Made by a program: the position numbers and the translations under genes. Positions 19,315 through 27,899 of a DNA stretch of 64,000 nt are shown here, one piece after another. The stretch covers positions 1 to 64,000 of the forward strand of contig NZ_JACGYX010000001.1 in assembly GCF_014119005.1 (NCBI RefSeq), in the 5' to 3' direction. Position 1 is the stretch's first letter, and each line of letters opens with the position of its first letter. Source of the stretch: Psychrobacter sp. GP33 (GTDB lineage Bacteria > Pseudomonadota > Gammaproteobacteria > Pseudomonadales > Moraxellaceae). The notes beneath the pieces are model-generated. The model was not told where the DNA came from. It ran no database searches and saw only the letters and a program-made list of their open reading frames with translations.

Positions 19315-22089
19315 TTACTTTGCCATATTATCTGGAGGTATGATTAGGACATCTATTAATGTCTTTTTCAGGGTGGCAAGCTTCGTCTCTGACAAGGGTT
19401 TATCCTGCTGATCGCTGATATAAAACATGTCTTCTGCGCGCTCACCTAATGTGGTGATGCGCGCTGCGTGTACCTCAATCTCTTGCTGCAAAAATACTTG
19501 CCCAACGCGCGCCAATAACCCCGGTTGGTCAAGGGTTTGTAAGCTCATAATATGCTGATTTGATGCCTCATTAAATTCAAAATGAATGACGGTTGGCACA
19601 TGAAAGTGTCTTAGATGCCGTGGTATACGTTTGGTAGTCAGCTTAGGCACGGTTGGATTCTTAAAGGCATCAATCAAGCGCTGAATCAGCTCTTGCTGAC
19701 TGTCTTTATCAACCAGTAACGTGCCGCTACGATCCAATAATACATAAGAATCCAAAGCAAAATTACGCGTGGCAGTAATAATACGTGCATCTAAAACGTC
19801 CAAATTCATCTGGTCAAAAACTGCCATCGTGACGGCAAATAAATTGGCTTGGTCTTGAGTGTAAACAAACACTTGTACCGCATCAAGCGCCAGCTCGCGA
19901 TGTTCACGCAGGACTATTAACGGCGCACTGTCAGCATCAGAGGCGCGCCCAATCGGGGGATGGTTTAATATAGCGCGGGTATGCCATAAGATATCGGTTG
20001 CAATCTCCCGCAAAAAATACTCATCGCCCAAGTCATCCCATAATCTCAGCACCTCGTCACGATTCATCTGCGTGCCATCTATATTGCTTTCTTCGACACT
20101 CGATTTATCAATTCCTTTATCAACACTGTCGAGCAGCGCCAAAGCTTGCTTGCGTGTGGCGCTAATCATGTCTTGCCGATTGGTCGGCGCATCAATATCG
20201 GCACGCAAAATGCGCCGCGTTTGCGAGTATAGCTGTTTGAGTAAGGTGGCGCGCCAGCTGTTCCAAAGCTGTGGATTAGTGGCATTCATATCCGCAACCG
20301 TCAACACGTATAAGTGATTTAAATGGGTAACGTTGCCCATTAAATTGGCAAAAATCGTTACTACTTCTGGGTCGGAGATATCCTTTTTCTGTGCAGTCGT
20401 CGACATTAATAAATGATGACGGGTAAGCCAACCTACAAGTTGCGCATCTGCATCGCTCATCCCATGAGTAAGACAAAACTCAATTGCTTCTGTCTCCCCA
20501 AGCTGACTGTGATTGCCGCCACGACCTTTGGCAATATCATGGAACATTGCCGCCAGTACCAAAATCTCTTTACGTTCAATACGCTGATAAATGGCACTGA
20601 CTAGCGGAAACTCCTGCTGCAAACTTGGGTCAGTAAAGCGATGTAAAATCCGTATTAAAAATAAAGTATGCGCATCGACCGTATAACGATGGAATAAATC
20701 GTATTGCATCAGCCCCGTTACATGCGCGAACGAGGGAATATAATTTCCCAAAACCCCATAACGATTCATGGTACGCAGACGGTGAAATAAGTAATTTTGC
20801 TCTTTAATATTGGCTAAAAATAACGCTTGATGTTCGGGATTATCGCGATAATTTTGGTCAATACCGCGCGCGGCAATCTTTAACGCCCGCAACGTTCGCG
20901 TCCGCACATTTTTAATGCCATATTGCCCCATTAGCAAAAACATCTCTAAAATGGCTTCAGGATGCTGAGCAAAAACCCTATGATGCGCAATAGCAATATG
21001 CTCACCCACCTGACTAAAATGCGCATTTAAGGGGCGTTTAATTGGGCGCTCATCATCAGGCAGACTTGGTTCTATAATCGTCTCATAATAATGATTGGTT
21101 AGCATCTCAGACAATGTCGATATCTGCATGGCACAGCGATAATAATCGCGCATAAAACGCTCTACTGCTGCATTGGGTGCATCATCTGGCTGAATCTCAT
21201 AGCCCATGCGCTCACCAATATCACGCTGATAATCAAAAAGTAGCCGATTCTCATTACGTCCGGTTAATTCGTGCAAATAGTGACGAATTTGCCATAAAAA
21301 GTTTTCGGCAAAGGTCAGCTCATCGAACTCTTTTTCGGTCAAAAATCCTTGTTGCACCAAATCATAGAGCTTATCCACGCGAAAATAACGCTTGGTCACC
21401 CAACCAATAATATGAATATCGCGTAGACCACCGGGTGCAGATTTGATATTCGGTTCAAGATTGTATTCGGTCGCATTGTGGCGCAGATAGCGCGATTTGG
21501 CTTCAGCAATTTTTACCTCAAAAAAATCTCGCTGCGACCAGAGTTGATTCACGATATCAGTAGGTACATTTTGCAAAGTCTCATTACCGACCAATAAGCG
21601 CGCTTCTAATAAGGTACTGGCAACGGTATGATCTTGCGCTGCCTCCAGACATTCAGGCACAGTGCGCACTGCCAATGCAGGCTCAAGTCCGGTATCCCAC
21701 AGTAGCGCCACTAAACTGTCAATCTTGGCACGCATCACAGGCGAAATCGTATCAGGTGCGAGTAATAATATATCCACATCGGAATACAACGACAGCTCAC
21801 CACGACCATAGCCACCCGTAGCAAATAGCGCCAAATCAGTTTTATCGAGCTCAAAGCAGGTAAATAAAGCAACCAGCAGCTCATCAATCGCACACGCACG
21901 TGCCGTCACTAATTGGCGAATCGCCAGCCCACGCTCAAGTGCTCGGCTGATATCTTCATTAATTTGTGATAGCCAGCCTCTAATAACCAGCAATAAATGC
22001 TCTTTAGCATCTGGGGTTAACGTGCCGTGCTCTGCCGGTAACAGTGGCAAAGGCATCAGATGAATGGCTGCGACATCACAAGTGAACAT
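19315..22089 (-). CDS. glnD: bifunctional [PII] uridylyltransferase/uridylyl-removing enzyme
   Basis: Primary nitrogen sensor: it uridylylates PII when glutamine is low and removes UMP when glutamine is high. The 924-residue protein has an N-terminal nucleotidyltransferase domain with GGYGRGELSLYSDVDILLL (G-G and D-x-D catalytic residues), the PII-uridylyltransferase helical region, an HD hydrolase domain with AMFHDIAKGRGG, and two C-terminal ACT domains that sense glutamine (about 755-835 and 850-924). ATG at 22089 is used; the ribosome-binding site is weak. It lies downstream of map in the same direction. A 16-bp tandem repeat occupies the spacer between them. Confidence 0.96.
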   Translation of the reverse strand: MFTCDVAAIHLMPLPLLPAEHGTLTPDAKEHLLLVIRGWLSQINEDISRALERGLAIRQLVTARACAIDELLVALFTCFELDKTDLALFATGGYGRGELSLYSDVDILLLAPDTISPVMRAKIDSLVALLWDTGLEPALAVRTVPECLEAAQDHTVASTLLEARLLVGNETLQNVPTDIVNQLWSQRDFFEVKIAEAKSRYLRHNATEYNLEPNIKSAPGGLRDIHIIGWVTKRYFRVDKLYDLVQQGFLTEKEFDELTFAENFLWQIRHYLHELTGRNENRLLFDYQRDIGERMGYEIQPDDAPNAAVERFMRDYYRCAMQISTLSEMLTNHYYETIIEPSLPDDERPIKRPLNAHFSQVGEHIAIAHHRVFAQHPEAILEMFLLMGQYGIKNVRTRTLRALKIAARGIDQNYRDNPEHQALFLANIKEQNYLFHRLRTMNRYGVLGNYIPSFAHVTGLMQYDLFHRYTVDAHTLFLIRILHRFTDPSLQQEFPLVSAIYQRIERKEILVLAAMFHDIAKGRGGNHSQLGETEAIEFCLTHGMSDADAQLVGWLTRHHLLMSTTAQKKDISDPEVVTIFANLMGNVTHLNHLYVLTVADMNATNPQLWNSWRATLLKQLYSQTRRILRADIDAPTNRQDMISATRKQALALLDSVDKGIDKSSVEESNIDGTQMNRDEVLRLWDDLGDEYFLREIATDILWHTRAILNHPPIGRASDADSAPLIVLREHRELALDAVQVFVYTQDQANLFAVTMAVFDQMNLDVLDARIITATRNFALDSYVLLDRSGTLLVDKDSQQELIQRLIDAFKNPTVPKLTTKRIPRHLRHFHVPTVIHFEFNEASNQHIMSLQTLDQPGLLARVGQVFLQQEIEVHAARITTLGERAEDMFYISDQQDKPLSETKLATLKKTLIDVLIIPPDNMAK

Positions 22090-22135
22090 GAGCGTTATCC
22101 GATTAAAGAATGAGAATAAAAATGCAAATGCAAAA

Positions 22136-22183
22136 TATAACGGTACTAAGTTATAACGGTACTAAGTATAGCGGTGACTAAAT
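22136..22183. repeat. three tandem 16-bp units between map and glnD
   Basis: TATAACGGTACTAAGT occurs twice without any difference (22136-22151 and 22152-22167) and is followed by a third, diverged unit (22168-22183). The array sits upstream of glnD, in its probable promoter or leader region. Confidence 0.85.
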
Positions 22184-22290
22184 AGCAAATTCAATTTAAG
22201 CTATGTATCAACAATCCCAAAGATTCAACCTAAGTGATTCAAAATAGGTATCCACTCACGAACATACAACCATTATCATAAATATAACGC

Positions 22291-22317
22291 AAAAAAAAGA
22301 CCGCCGAAGCGATCTTT
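22291..22317 (-). terminator. UUCG-loop terminator after map
   Basis: On the minus strand AAAGATCGC and GCGGTCTTT pair around a TTCG tetraloop and run into eight T. The hairpin begins 7 bases after the map stop codon. It implies that glnD is largely transcribed from its own promoter. Confidence 0.92.
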
Positions 22318-22323
22318 ATAATT

Positions 22324-23115
22324 TTACTGAGTCAAAAAGCTTAAATCTTCTTCTGGACGGGCAGTAAATACCTCACAACCATTGTCAGTCACCACCAAGG
22401 TGTGCTCCCACTGCGCTGACAGCTTACGGTCTTTGGTGATTGCCGTCCACTCATCCGGCAAGATTTTGGTTTGCCATTTACCTTCATTAATCATCGGTTC
22501 AATGGTCAACGTCATGCCTGTTTTTAGCTCAAAGCCCGTGCCTTTTTTACCATAATGCATCACTTGCGGCTCATGGTGAAACTCATTACTGATACCGTGA
22601 CCACAGAACTCACGCACGATACTAAAACGCTCAGGCTCAACCACCGCTTGAATTGCCGCACCCACATCACCCAAGCGCGCGCCATTTTTGACCACACTCA
22701 AACCCGCATATAGTGCTTCTTGTGCCACTTTACAAATACGCTGCGCCATGATGGAGCCATTACCGACAATCCACATCTTAGACGTATCGCCGTAATAACC
22801 GTCCTTAATCACCGTCACATCGATGTTAATAATGTCACCATCTTTAAGGATTTTACTTTCACTCGGAATACCGTGGCAGACCACATGGTTCACTGATGTA
22901 CAGATAGATTTTGGAAAGCCATTATAGTTCAGCGGTGCTGGAATCGCGTCTTGCACATTAACGATATAGTCATGGGCGATTTGGTTTAATGCTTCGGTAC
23001 TGATGCCCACTTTAACATGCTCATCAAGCATTACCAACAATTCGCTGGCAAGCTTACCGGCAACACGCATTTTTTCTATGGCTTCAGGAGACTGAATTAA
23101 GGATTTTTTAGTCAT
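22324..23115 (-). CDS. map: methionine aminopeptidase, type I
   Basis: Removes the initiator methionine from nascent proteins with small second residues (cytosol, dimetal enzyme). The 263-residue protein is a single type I domain. Metal ligands can be placed by context: Asp in DIINIDVTV, Asp in YYGDTSKM, His in GHGISNEFH, Glu in LTIEPMI and Glu in AQWEHTLVV. The substrate histidine is in NHVVCHGIP. Length is typical. A strong terminator follows. In many pseudomonads rpsB is divergent upstream of map; here only a long non-coding spacer is found. Confidence 0.97.
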   Translation of the reverse strand: MTKKSLIQSPEAIEKMRVAGKLASELLVMLDEHVKVGISTEALNQIAHDYIVNVQDAIPAPLNYNGFPKSICTSVNHVVCHGIPSESKILKDGDIINIDVTVIKDGYYGDTSKMWIVGNGSIMAQRICKVAQEALYAGLSVVKNGARLGDVGAAIQAVVEPERFSIVREFCGHGISNEFHHEPQVMHYGKKGTGFELKTGMTLTIEPMINEGKWQTKILPDEWTAITKDRKLSAQWEHTLVVTDNGCEVFTARPEEDLSFLTQ

Positions 23116-23838
23116 GATGATTGTACTTATCGTTATGAAATTTGGTTATAGCATTAAAGTAAGCAAATTATATCATAAATGCGCGCCAGTCGTTTTTGTG
23201 CGCTTGCTTTCCTCTTGTTACAAAGACGAGATTATCTTATAAACATGAACTGTTAGCAGGTCACCTTAGAACTATCAAGGTTCAGTAGCAAAACACGTAT
23301 ACGACTATACAAAAAAAATGAAAAGGGCATACATAACACAGCATGATATCAGCTGCATGAATGTTCATAATAGCGTCACTGTTTCGACAGCTTTACCGCT
23401 AATTAAAAATCAATAGTGATAAAATGCTTAACTCATATTACTAAAGCTGTGGTTAACATGATGATAAACGTTACTTGTTTTACCATTGTTTGTTTAGTTG
23501 AAGGTGTTAAAAGCTTTTTCAAAAGGTTTCAAGCTTATTAGCGTTAATTGCTAATAACGATAAAGTAGGCGATAATGGAATAAGTAACAACAAAATAAGA
23601 ATAAAGGCTTATAATAAATAAAAATACTAAAGACCCTCATTATCATAGCAACATAAGCCCGTTATAATAAGATATGCACAGATATTTCTATAATATGTGG
23701 CGATCTCAGTGATTTAGAAATACTGATTATAGCCACAATTTTTTATTATAGTGACTGCAAATGCAGAAAACAGCTTACAACCGTTTTACCGAATGACCAT
23801 AATAATTGAAATTTAATATTACCCTTTTAGGAGCAACT
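23116..23838. other. non-coding spacer between map and the META lipoprotein gene
   Basis: A 723-bp A/T-rich spacer without a convincing gene. One inverted repeat stands out at 23535-23557. The other sequence near the META gene (about 23660-23800) presumably contains its promoter. I see no tRNA or known riboswitch motif. Confidence 0.5.
23535..23557. promoter_or_regulatory. 8-bp inverted repeat, operator-like
   Basis: TTATTAGC (23535-23542) and GCTAATAA (23550-23557) are perfect inverted copies separated by seven bases. Such an A/T-rich dyad can bind a dimeric regulator. It lies about 280 bases upstream of the META lipoprotein gene, and its role is unknown. Confidence 0.35.
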
Positions 23839-24345
23839 ATGAAAAACATGACTAAAGTAATGATGGCAAGTGTACTAGCAGTAGGTACATTGGCTGCCGG
23901 TTGTCAGACCACAACGACCCCGGAAGCGCCTACCACACCTACACAAGCTATTACTACTAGCACGCTAGAAGCTTTCAACTGGCAATTGGTTGATGCCACG
24001 CGCAGCAACGGTCAAAAAGTATCGCAATTATTCTTTAATCCAGCGAAGCCTTTAACCCTAAACTTTATGAATGTAAACGGTGAACACCGCGTTACCTTTA
24101 TGAATACTTGTAATAATATGGGTGCACAATACCAAATCGCGAATGGCAATGTGCAGTTGAATAACGTACTTAGCACCATGATGGCATGCCCTGAGCCACA
24201 AGCTAGCTTTGACACTGCCACTATGGCAACCGTTCAAGGTAAATACAGCTTAAGCAAAGGCGCTAATAACGTGCCTATGCTAACGATTACCAACGCTAAC
24301 CAAGTCGCAAACTTTAAAGCCGTATCTAAGCAAATGATTAAGTAA
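23839..24345 (+). CDS. META-domain lipoprotein (HslJ-like)
   Basis: A 168-residue envelope lipoprotein. The signal peptide MKNMTKVMMASVLAVGTLAAGC ends in a lipobox (LAAGC), so the mature protein starts at the lipidated cysteine. A Thr/Pro-rich tether (about residues 23-40) is followed by one META domain, the fold of E. coli HslJ, with the characteristic NTCNNMGAQY segment and a late MMACPEPQ motif. The family is linked to heat shock and novobiocin resistance in E. coli; the molecular role is not known. I start at 23839 because TAGGAG lies seven bases upstream; an in-frame codon at 23806 has no such site. A terminator follows. Confidence 0.88.
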   Translation: MKNMTKVMMASVLAVGTLAAGCQTTTTPEAPTTPTQAITTSTLEAFNWQLVDATRSNGQKVSQLFFNPAKPLTLNFMNVNGEHRVTFMNTCNNMGAQYQIANGNVQLNNVLSTMMACPEPQASFDTATMATVQGKYSLSKGANNVPMLTITNANQVANFKAVSKQMIK

Positions 24346-24410
24346 GTAATTCATTATCCAATTAATTAATCAGTATCTTTTCAAAAAGTACCGTTTATAA
24401 CGGTCACGAT

Positions 24411-24443
24411 AAAAAAGCCTCACAACTTAGTGGGGCTTTTTTG
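24411..24443 (+). terminator. Rho-independent terminator after the META gene
   Basis: AAAAAAGCCTCAC pairs with GTGGGGCTTTTTT (one wobble) around a short loop and ends in T's, about 65 bases after the stop codon. Confidence 0.88.
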
Positions 24444-24621
24444 TGGATGATGCTTTTTATAGATGAGGTTTAATAAGTGGTAGTAATAGGCGGCAAACAA
24501 CGGTAAGTAATGCTACTTTATTAAAAAGCGCATCGCTAATTACGCTACACTGTCAGCCTTAAATATATCGTTTATAAGCTATTGATTGGCGTGTTGCCTT
24601 TCTTTAATTGAGTTTTATTTT

Positions 24622-25593
24622 ATGATGATTACCACTGTCTATAAAGGCGCTATTATTACAGCGCTAATGGGTACGTTAAGTGTATTAAATGCTTGTAGTA
24701 CTTTACCCACTCAAAACTCCAATAATACCAGCAATATGATAGTAAATCCGCTAACGGCAACCATGTCAGAGATTGATCGTCAAGGTCGTATTGCCTATGT
24801 TGAAGAACAAGGATTAGGTGCAGCAAAAATATCATCGCTGTATATTATTCGTCCTGATGGCAGTGAGCGCCAGTTGATAGACCAGCTCAATGGCTATATC
24901 TATGCGCCCGCGTGGTCAGCCGATGGCAAGCAGTTAACATATAGCAAGCAAGCGCAACGCCAGCCACCCAAAATATATGTCTATGACACGCTCACCCATG
25001 CCCAGACGTTGGTGATTGGTGGAAAAGGCAGTCACTTGTCAGCAACATTTTCGCCAGATGGACAAAAGCTGCTTTATAGCTCGACAGCGAGCGGCAATGC
25101 TGATATCTATGAGCTGCGTTTAAGTGATGGTAGCAGCAGCCAACTGACCACGGTTCCCAGTACTGAAGTACAGCCAAGCTACGCGCCTGATGGACAGAGC
25201 TTCGTTTACGTCAGTGATAAAAGTCGCGCTGGTCGTCCGCGCATTTATCGTTATAATTTTGCTACCAAGAAATCTCAGCTAATCGCAACCAGTGGTTATG
25301 CCACAAGTCCGCAGCTCAGTTTAGACGGTCAGCGCATGGCTTATCTGAATGGACGCCAAGCTGCAGTGATGACCTTGGCAACTGGGCAAGTGATTAATTT
25401 AGCGGAGACGGGACTGGATGAACCCGCACGCTTATCACCAAGTGGCAGCTATGCCGTATACCCGATGCAAAACACACAACATAGCGGGCAAAAGGGCAGT
25501 AGCCTTGTGATTCGCGCGCTTTCAGGTGGCGCAAGCTACACCATCAGCAGTAAATCAGGCGGACTAGCGCGCTCGCCTGTATGGGGACGTTAA
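24622..25593 (+). CDS. TolB-like beta-propeller lipoprotein
   Basis: A 323-residue lipoprotein with PD40/WD40-like repeats. The signal peptide has lipobox LNAC near residue 20. After a short Asn-rich tether, repeats of the form PDG(Q/S)-x-L(L/F)YSS recur from about residue 75 to the end (PDGSERQ, SADGKQL, SPDGQKL, APDGQSF, SLDGQRM, SPSG). This is the C-terminal propeller fold of TolB without the N-terminal TolB domain, so it is not TolB itself. Such proteins usually bind other envelope proteins; no partner is evident. I start at ATG 24622 because it begins a proper signal peptide. The following DUF2256 gene begins 47 bases downstream and may be cotranscribed. Confidence 0.82.
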   Translation: MMITTVYKGAIITALMGTLSVLNACSTLPTQNSNNTSNMIVNPLTATMSEIDRQGRIAYVEEQGLGAAKISSLYIIRPDGSERQLIDQLNGYIYAPAWSADGKQLTYSKQAQRQPPKIYVYDTLTHAQTLVIGGKGSHLSATFSPDGQKLLYSSTASGNADIYELRLSDGSSSQLTTVPSTEVQPSYAPDGQSFVYVSDKSRAGRPRIYRYNFATKKSQLIATSGYATSPQLSLDGQRMAYLNGRQAAVMTLATGQVINLAETGLDEPARLSPSGSYAVYPMQNTQHSGQKGSSLVIRALSGGASYTISSKSGGLARSPVWGR

Positions 25594-25640
25594 GCAGTTA
25601 GTAGTAAACCTTCAAATCATCAATAAATAGGCTAAGTAAT

Positions 25641-25811
25641 ATGGCGCACAAAAAAAAGAACGTCCGCAAAAAAGAATGTCCTATCTGCCAACGCGAGTTT
25701 AGCTGGAGTAAAAAATTGGATAAAAACTGGGAGAGCATGGTCTATTGCTCAGACCAGTGTCGCCGCGTGAAAAAGTATGAAGGGTTGGAACATCAAAAAG
25801 AAGATAAATAA
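25641..25811 (+). CDS. DUF2256 small zinc-ribbon protein, copy 1
   Basis: A 56-residue basic protein of the DUF2256 family. Two CxxC-like pairs, ECPICQRE and YCSDQC, would bind one zinc ion, and the aromatic FSWSKKLDKNW segment lies between them. The N-terminal MAHKKKN is typical. Function unknown; the family is widespread and conserved in proteobacteria and often sits near cryptochrome/photolyase-related genes, none of which is visible here. The next gene encodes a paralogue 50 bases downstream. Confidence 0.85.
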   Translation: MAHKKKNVRKKECPICQREFSWSKKLDKNWESMVYCSDQCRRVKKYEGLEHQKEDK

Positions 25812-25861
25812 GCGTTAATAATTAACTACAATATTAGATATATGGCAAAAGGGAGCAGATG

Positions 25862-26038
25862 ATGGCGCATAAAAAAGTAAACTTACCGCAAAAAATCTGC
25901 CCCGTGTGCCAGCGTCCGTTTAGCTGGCGCAAGAAATGGGAAAAGGATTGGGAGCAGGTGATTTATTGTTCTGAGAAGTGTCGGCGAGGGAAGATAGTAA
26001 ACTCAATTACTCCAAATATTAAGGAAAATTATGAGTAA
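25862..26038 (+). CDS. DUF2256 small zinc-ribbon protein, copy 2
   Basis: A 58-residue paralogue of the preceding gene. Zinc-binding pairs ICPVCQRP and YCSEKC are intact, with [11 protein letters not shown] between them. I choose ATG 25862, which has GGGAG six bases upstream; an ATG directly before it (25859) is too close. The last dozen residues after CRRGK are unlike the normal tail of the family and overlap the first eight bases of the next gene, suggesting that the original 3' end was replaced when that gene arrived. Function unknown. Confidence 0.82.
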   Translation: MAHKKVNLPQKICPVCQRPFSWRKKWEKDWEQVIYCSEKCRRGKIVNSITPNIKENYE

Positions 26039-26537
26039 ACATTTTGAATATTCAAGCTTTCGAGAAAAACTCATTGAGCACTTATTTATTGGTGAAATGC
26101 TAAAGTTATCGTGGTTAAAGGATAACTGTCAATTGGAGGTCATGAAACCCGAAGTTGATAATGTAGGTTGTGATGTTGTCCTTGAAGACAATAATATTAT
26201 TCGTCATATTCAACTAAAAACTTCGAAATTAGGTGCTAAAGTATCAGGTCAAAAAGTCAATATTCGCTTAGCGAGTAAGCCTTCAGGATGTATCGTCTGG
26301 ATAGTATTTAATGAAGATACATTAGAACTATGCTCATTTTATTTTTTTGGCGCAGAAGCAGGCAAGCCATTAACTGGAATGGAAAACGCTAAAGTTACAA
26401 AGCATACTAAAGCTAATGCTGATGGTTTGAAAGCGGAACGACCTAATATACGCACGATTAATAAAGGACAGTTTACTCGATACGATGATATTGAGACTTT
26501 ATATAACGTTTTGTTTTTTCCGCAGAATAGGAGGTAG
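26031..26537 (+). CDS. PD-(D/E)XK nuclease-like protein
   Basis: A 168-residue protein with the pattern of a PD-(D/E)XK restriction-endonuclease-like core: an N-terminal helix carrying Glu residues (about 10-28), a strand ending in GCD with Asp48, then Gln61-x-Lys63 in HIQLKTS. This D...QxK arrangement is like the DUF4365 and Mrr-type groups. Putative metal-dependent nuclease; no methylase, helicase or specificity subunit is adjacent. The start overlaps the end of the second DUF2256 gene by eight bases, with AAGGAAAATT as ribosome-binding site. It is visibly richer in A and T than its neighbours, which suggests transfer. A 9-bp hairpin follows at once. It could be an orphan defence or restriction gene, but that is not shown. 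Confidence 0.6.
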   Translation: MSKHFEYSSFREKLIEHLFIGEMLKLSWLKDNCQLEVMKPEVDNVGCDVVLEDNNIIRHIQLKTSKLGAKVSGQKVNIRLASKPSGCIVWIVFNEDTLELCSFYFFGAEAGKPLTGMENAKVTKHTKANADGLKAERPNIRTINKGQFTRYDDIETLYNVLFFPQNRR

Positions 26538-26565
26538 TTCGATTCAAACCTTAGTCTGAATCGAA
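26538..26565 (+). terminator. hairpin after the nuclease-like gene
   Basis: TTCGATTCA (26538-26546) and TGAATCGAA (26557-26565) pair perfectly over 9 bp with a ten-base loop, starting on the base after the stop codon. The T run behind it is weak, so it may be a terminator or the end of an acquired segment. Confidence 0.55.
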
Positions 26566-26631
26566 AATTCTATAGACTTTTAAAAATAGTAGCTTATTGA
26601 TTTTAAGAAGAACACAACCAAATTATTAACA

Positions 26632-26768
26632 TACAAATTCGGATTCAACCACTTTTCAGCAGTTTTCATATCCCAATCTTTACGCTCAACATAACTCTCT
26701 AACTGATCGGTACTGATTTTACCAACGTTAAAATAGACACTGTCAGGATGCGAACAATAGAAATTACT
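26632..26768 (-). pseudogene. metH: decayed second copy of the metH 3' end
   Basis: Positions 26632-26763 match the end of metH (27901-28032) in the same orientation over 132 bases, with about 16 differences counted by eye. Read on the minus strand it encodes the last 44 residues of MetH with a few changes (for example the segment [12 protein letters not shown] is kept). The stop codon TAA is changed to TAT, so the frame would run on into unrelated sequence. About ten of the changed codons are synonymous, so the copy probably diverged while still functional, for instance in another strain or species. It has no start and cannot make a protein. It directly abuts the stop of the BASS transporter gene. 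Confidence 0.9.
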
Positions 26769-26770
26769 AT

Positions 26771-27715
26771 TTAACTAGCATCCCTTTTAGCAAAAATATT
26801 TGCAACTAATGCGCCGCTAAAGTTATGCCACACACTAAATATTGCACTCGGCAGAGCAGCGACAGGATTGAAATAAGTCGCAGCAAGGGCAGCGCCAAGA
26901 CCAGAGTTTTGCATCCCCACTTCTATCATAATGGCGCGGCGTTGCTTTTCAGTAAAGCCGGACAAGCGAGCGATTAAATATCCTAAGGTATAACCCAGCA
27001 TATTATGTAATGCCACTACGATGAATACGATAGCGCCACTCTCTAAAATAGTTGCCTTAGAAACCGCGACAACAGCAGCTATAATAATTGAGATACCCAA
27101 CACCGAAATCATCGGCAATATCTCAACTGCAAATTCGATTTTTTTACCCAAAAACTTGTGGAAAATAACCCCTAACAATATCGGTAAAATAACGATTTTA
27201 GTAATAGTTAGCATCATACTAGCTAAATCAATATCAATGAGCTGACCTGCAAACACATTTAATAAAATTGGGGTCAGAAATGGCGCAAGCAGAGTCGATA
27301 TAGAAGTAATCGCCACACTTAAAGCTACATCACCCTTGGATAAAAAAGTAATCACATTACTAGACGTGCCACCGGGGCAACAACCAACCAAAATAACTCC
27401 GACAGCGATTAAAGGATCAAGGTTGAAAACTATCGTCAAACAGTAGGCAATCAATGGCATTAGGGTGAATTGCGCTAACAGTCCTACCAGTACAGGTTTG
27501 GGTCGCTTGACGATTTCTACGAAGTCTTCAGCCTTCAAAGTCATACCCATGCCAAACATGATAATACCCAGTATAGGTACGATTAAAAAAGCTAAAGATG
27601 CAAAGAATTCAGGGAAAATAAATCCTAGAACAGCACTGACTAATGCCCAAATTGCAAAAGTTTTGCCAATCCAACTGGAAATTAATGCAAGCTGATTCAT
27701 AACCTTTCTCAACAT
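26771..27715 (-). CDS. bile acid:sodium symporter (BASS) family transporter
   Basis: A 314-residue inner-membrane protein with nine to ten hydrophobic segments covering nearly its whole length. The conserved VGCCPGGTSSNVITFLSKGDVALS segment (about residues 110-135) forms the sodium-binding crossover of the family, and VGMQNSGLGAALAA occurs in the second half. Family members carry bile acids, pantoate, ketoacids or other organic anions with Na+; the substrate here is unknown. The gene lies between full metH and a decayed metH 3' copy, with its own spacer after the metH terminator. This context suggests insertion by recombination rather than an old operon. Confidence 0.88.
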   Translation of the reverse strand: MLRKVMNQLALISSWIGKTFAIWALVSAVLGFIFPEFFASLAFLIVPILGIIMFGMGMTLKAEDFVEIVKRPKPVLVGLLAQFTLMPLIAYCLTIVFNLDPLIAVGVILVGCCPGGTSSNVITFLSKGDVALSVAITSISTLLAPFLTPILLNVFAGQLIDIDLASMMLTITKIVILPILLGVIFHKFLGKKIEFAVEILPMISVLGISIIIAAVVAVSKATILESGAIVFIVVALHNMLGYTLGYLIARLSGFTEKQRRAIMIEVGMQNSGLGAALAATYFNPVAALPSAIFSVWHNFSGALVANIFAKRDAS

Positions 27716-27821
27716 AATAAAGTAGATGATAATTTATCACGTATACCGTTAGAAAATGATAAAAGTATTTTGCTATCAAGGTAGCGATAAGTTTGCTTAT
27801 GTACGGTAAGTTATTATTTTA

Positions 27822-27857
27822 TAAAAAACGGCGTACTCATTTAATTGAGCACGCCGT
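27822..27857 (-). terminator. Rho-independent terminator after metH
   Basis: ACGGCGTACTCA (27828-27839) pairs with TGAGCACGCCGT (27846-27857) over 12 bp with one mismatch. On the minus strand it ends in TTTTTT. It separates metH from the transporter gene. No matching hairpin follows the decayed metH copy. Confidence 0.88.
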
Positions 27858-27899
27858 AATATTTTTAAATTATCGATGAATTAATCAGGTTTGATGCGT

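Noticed and set aside
26538..27899. Insertion sequence carrying the BASS transporter
   Set aside because: No transposase, terminal inverted repeats or short target-site duplication. The flanking repeat is the metH 3' end, which fits homologous recombination better.
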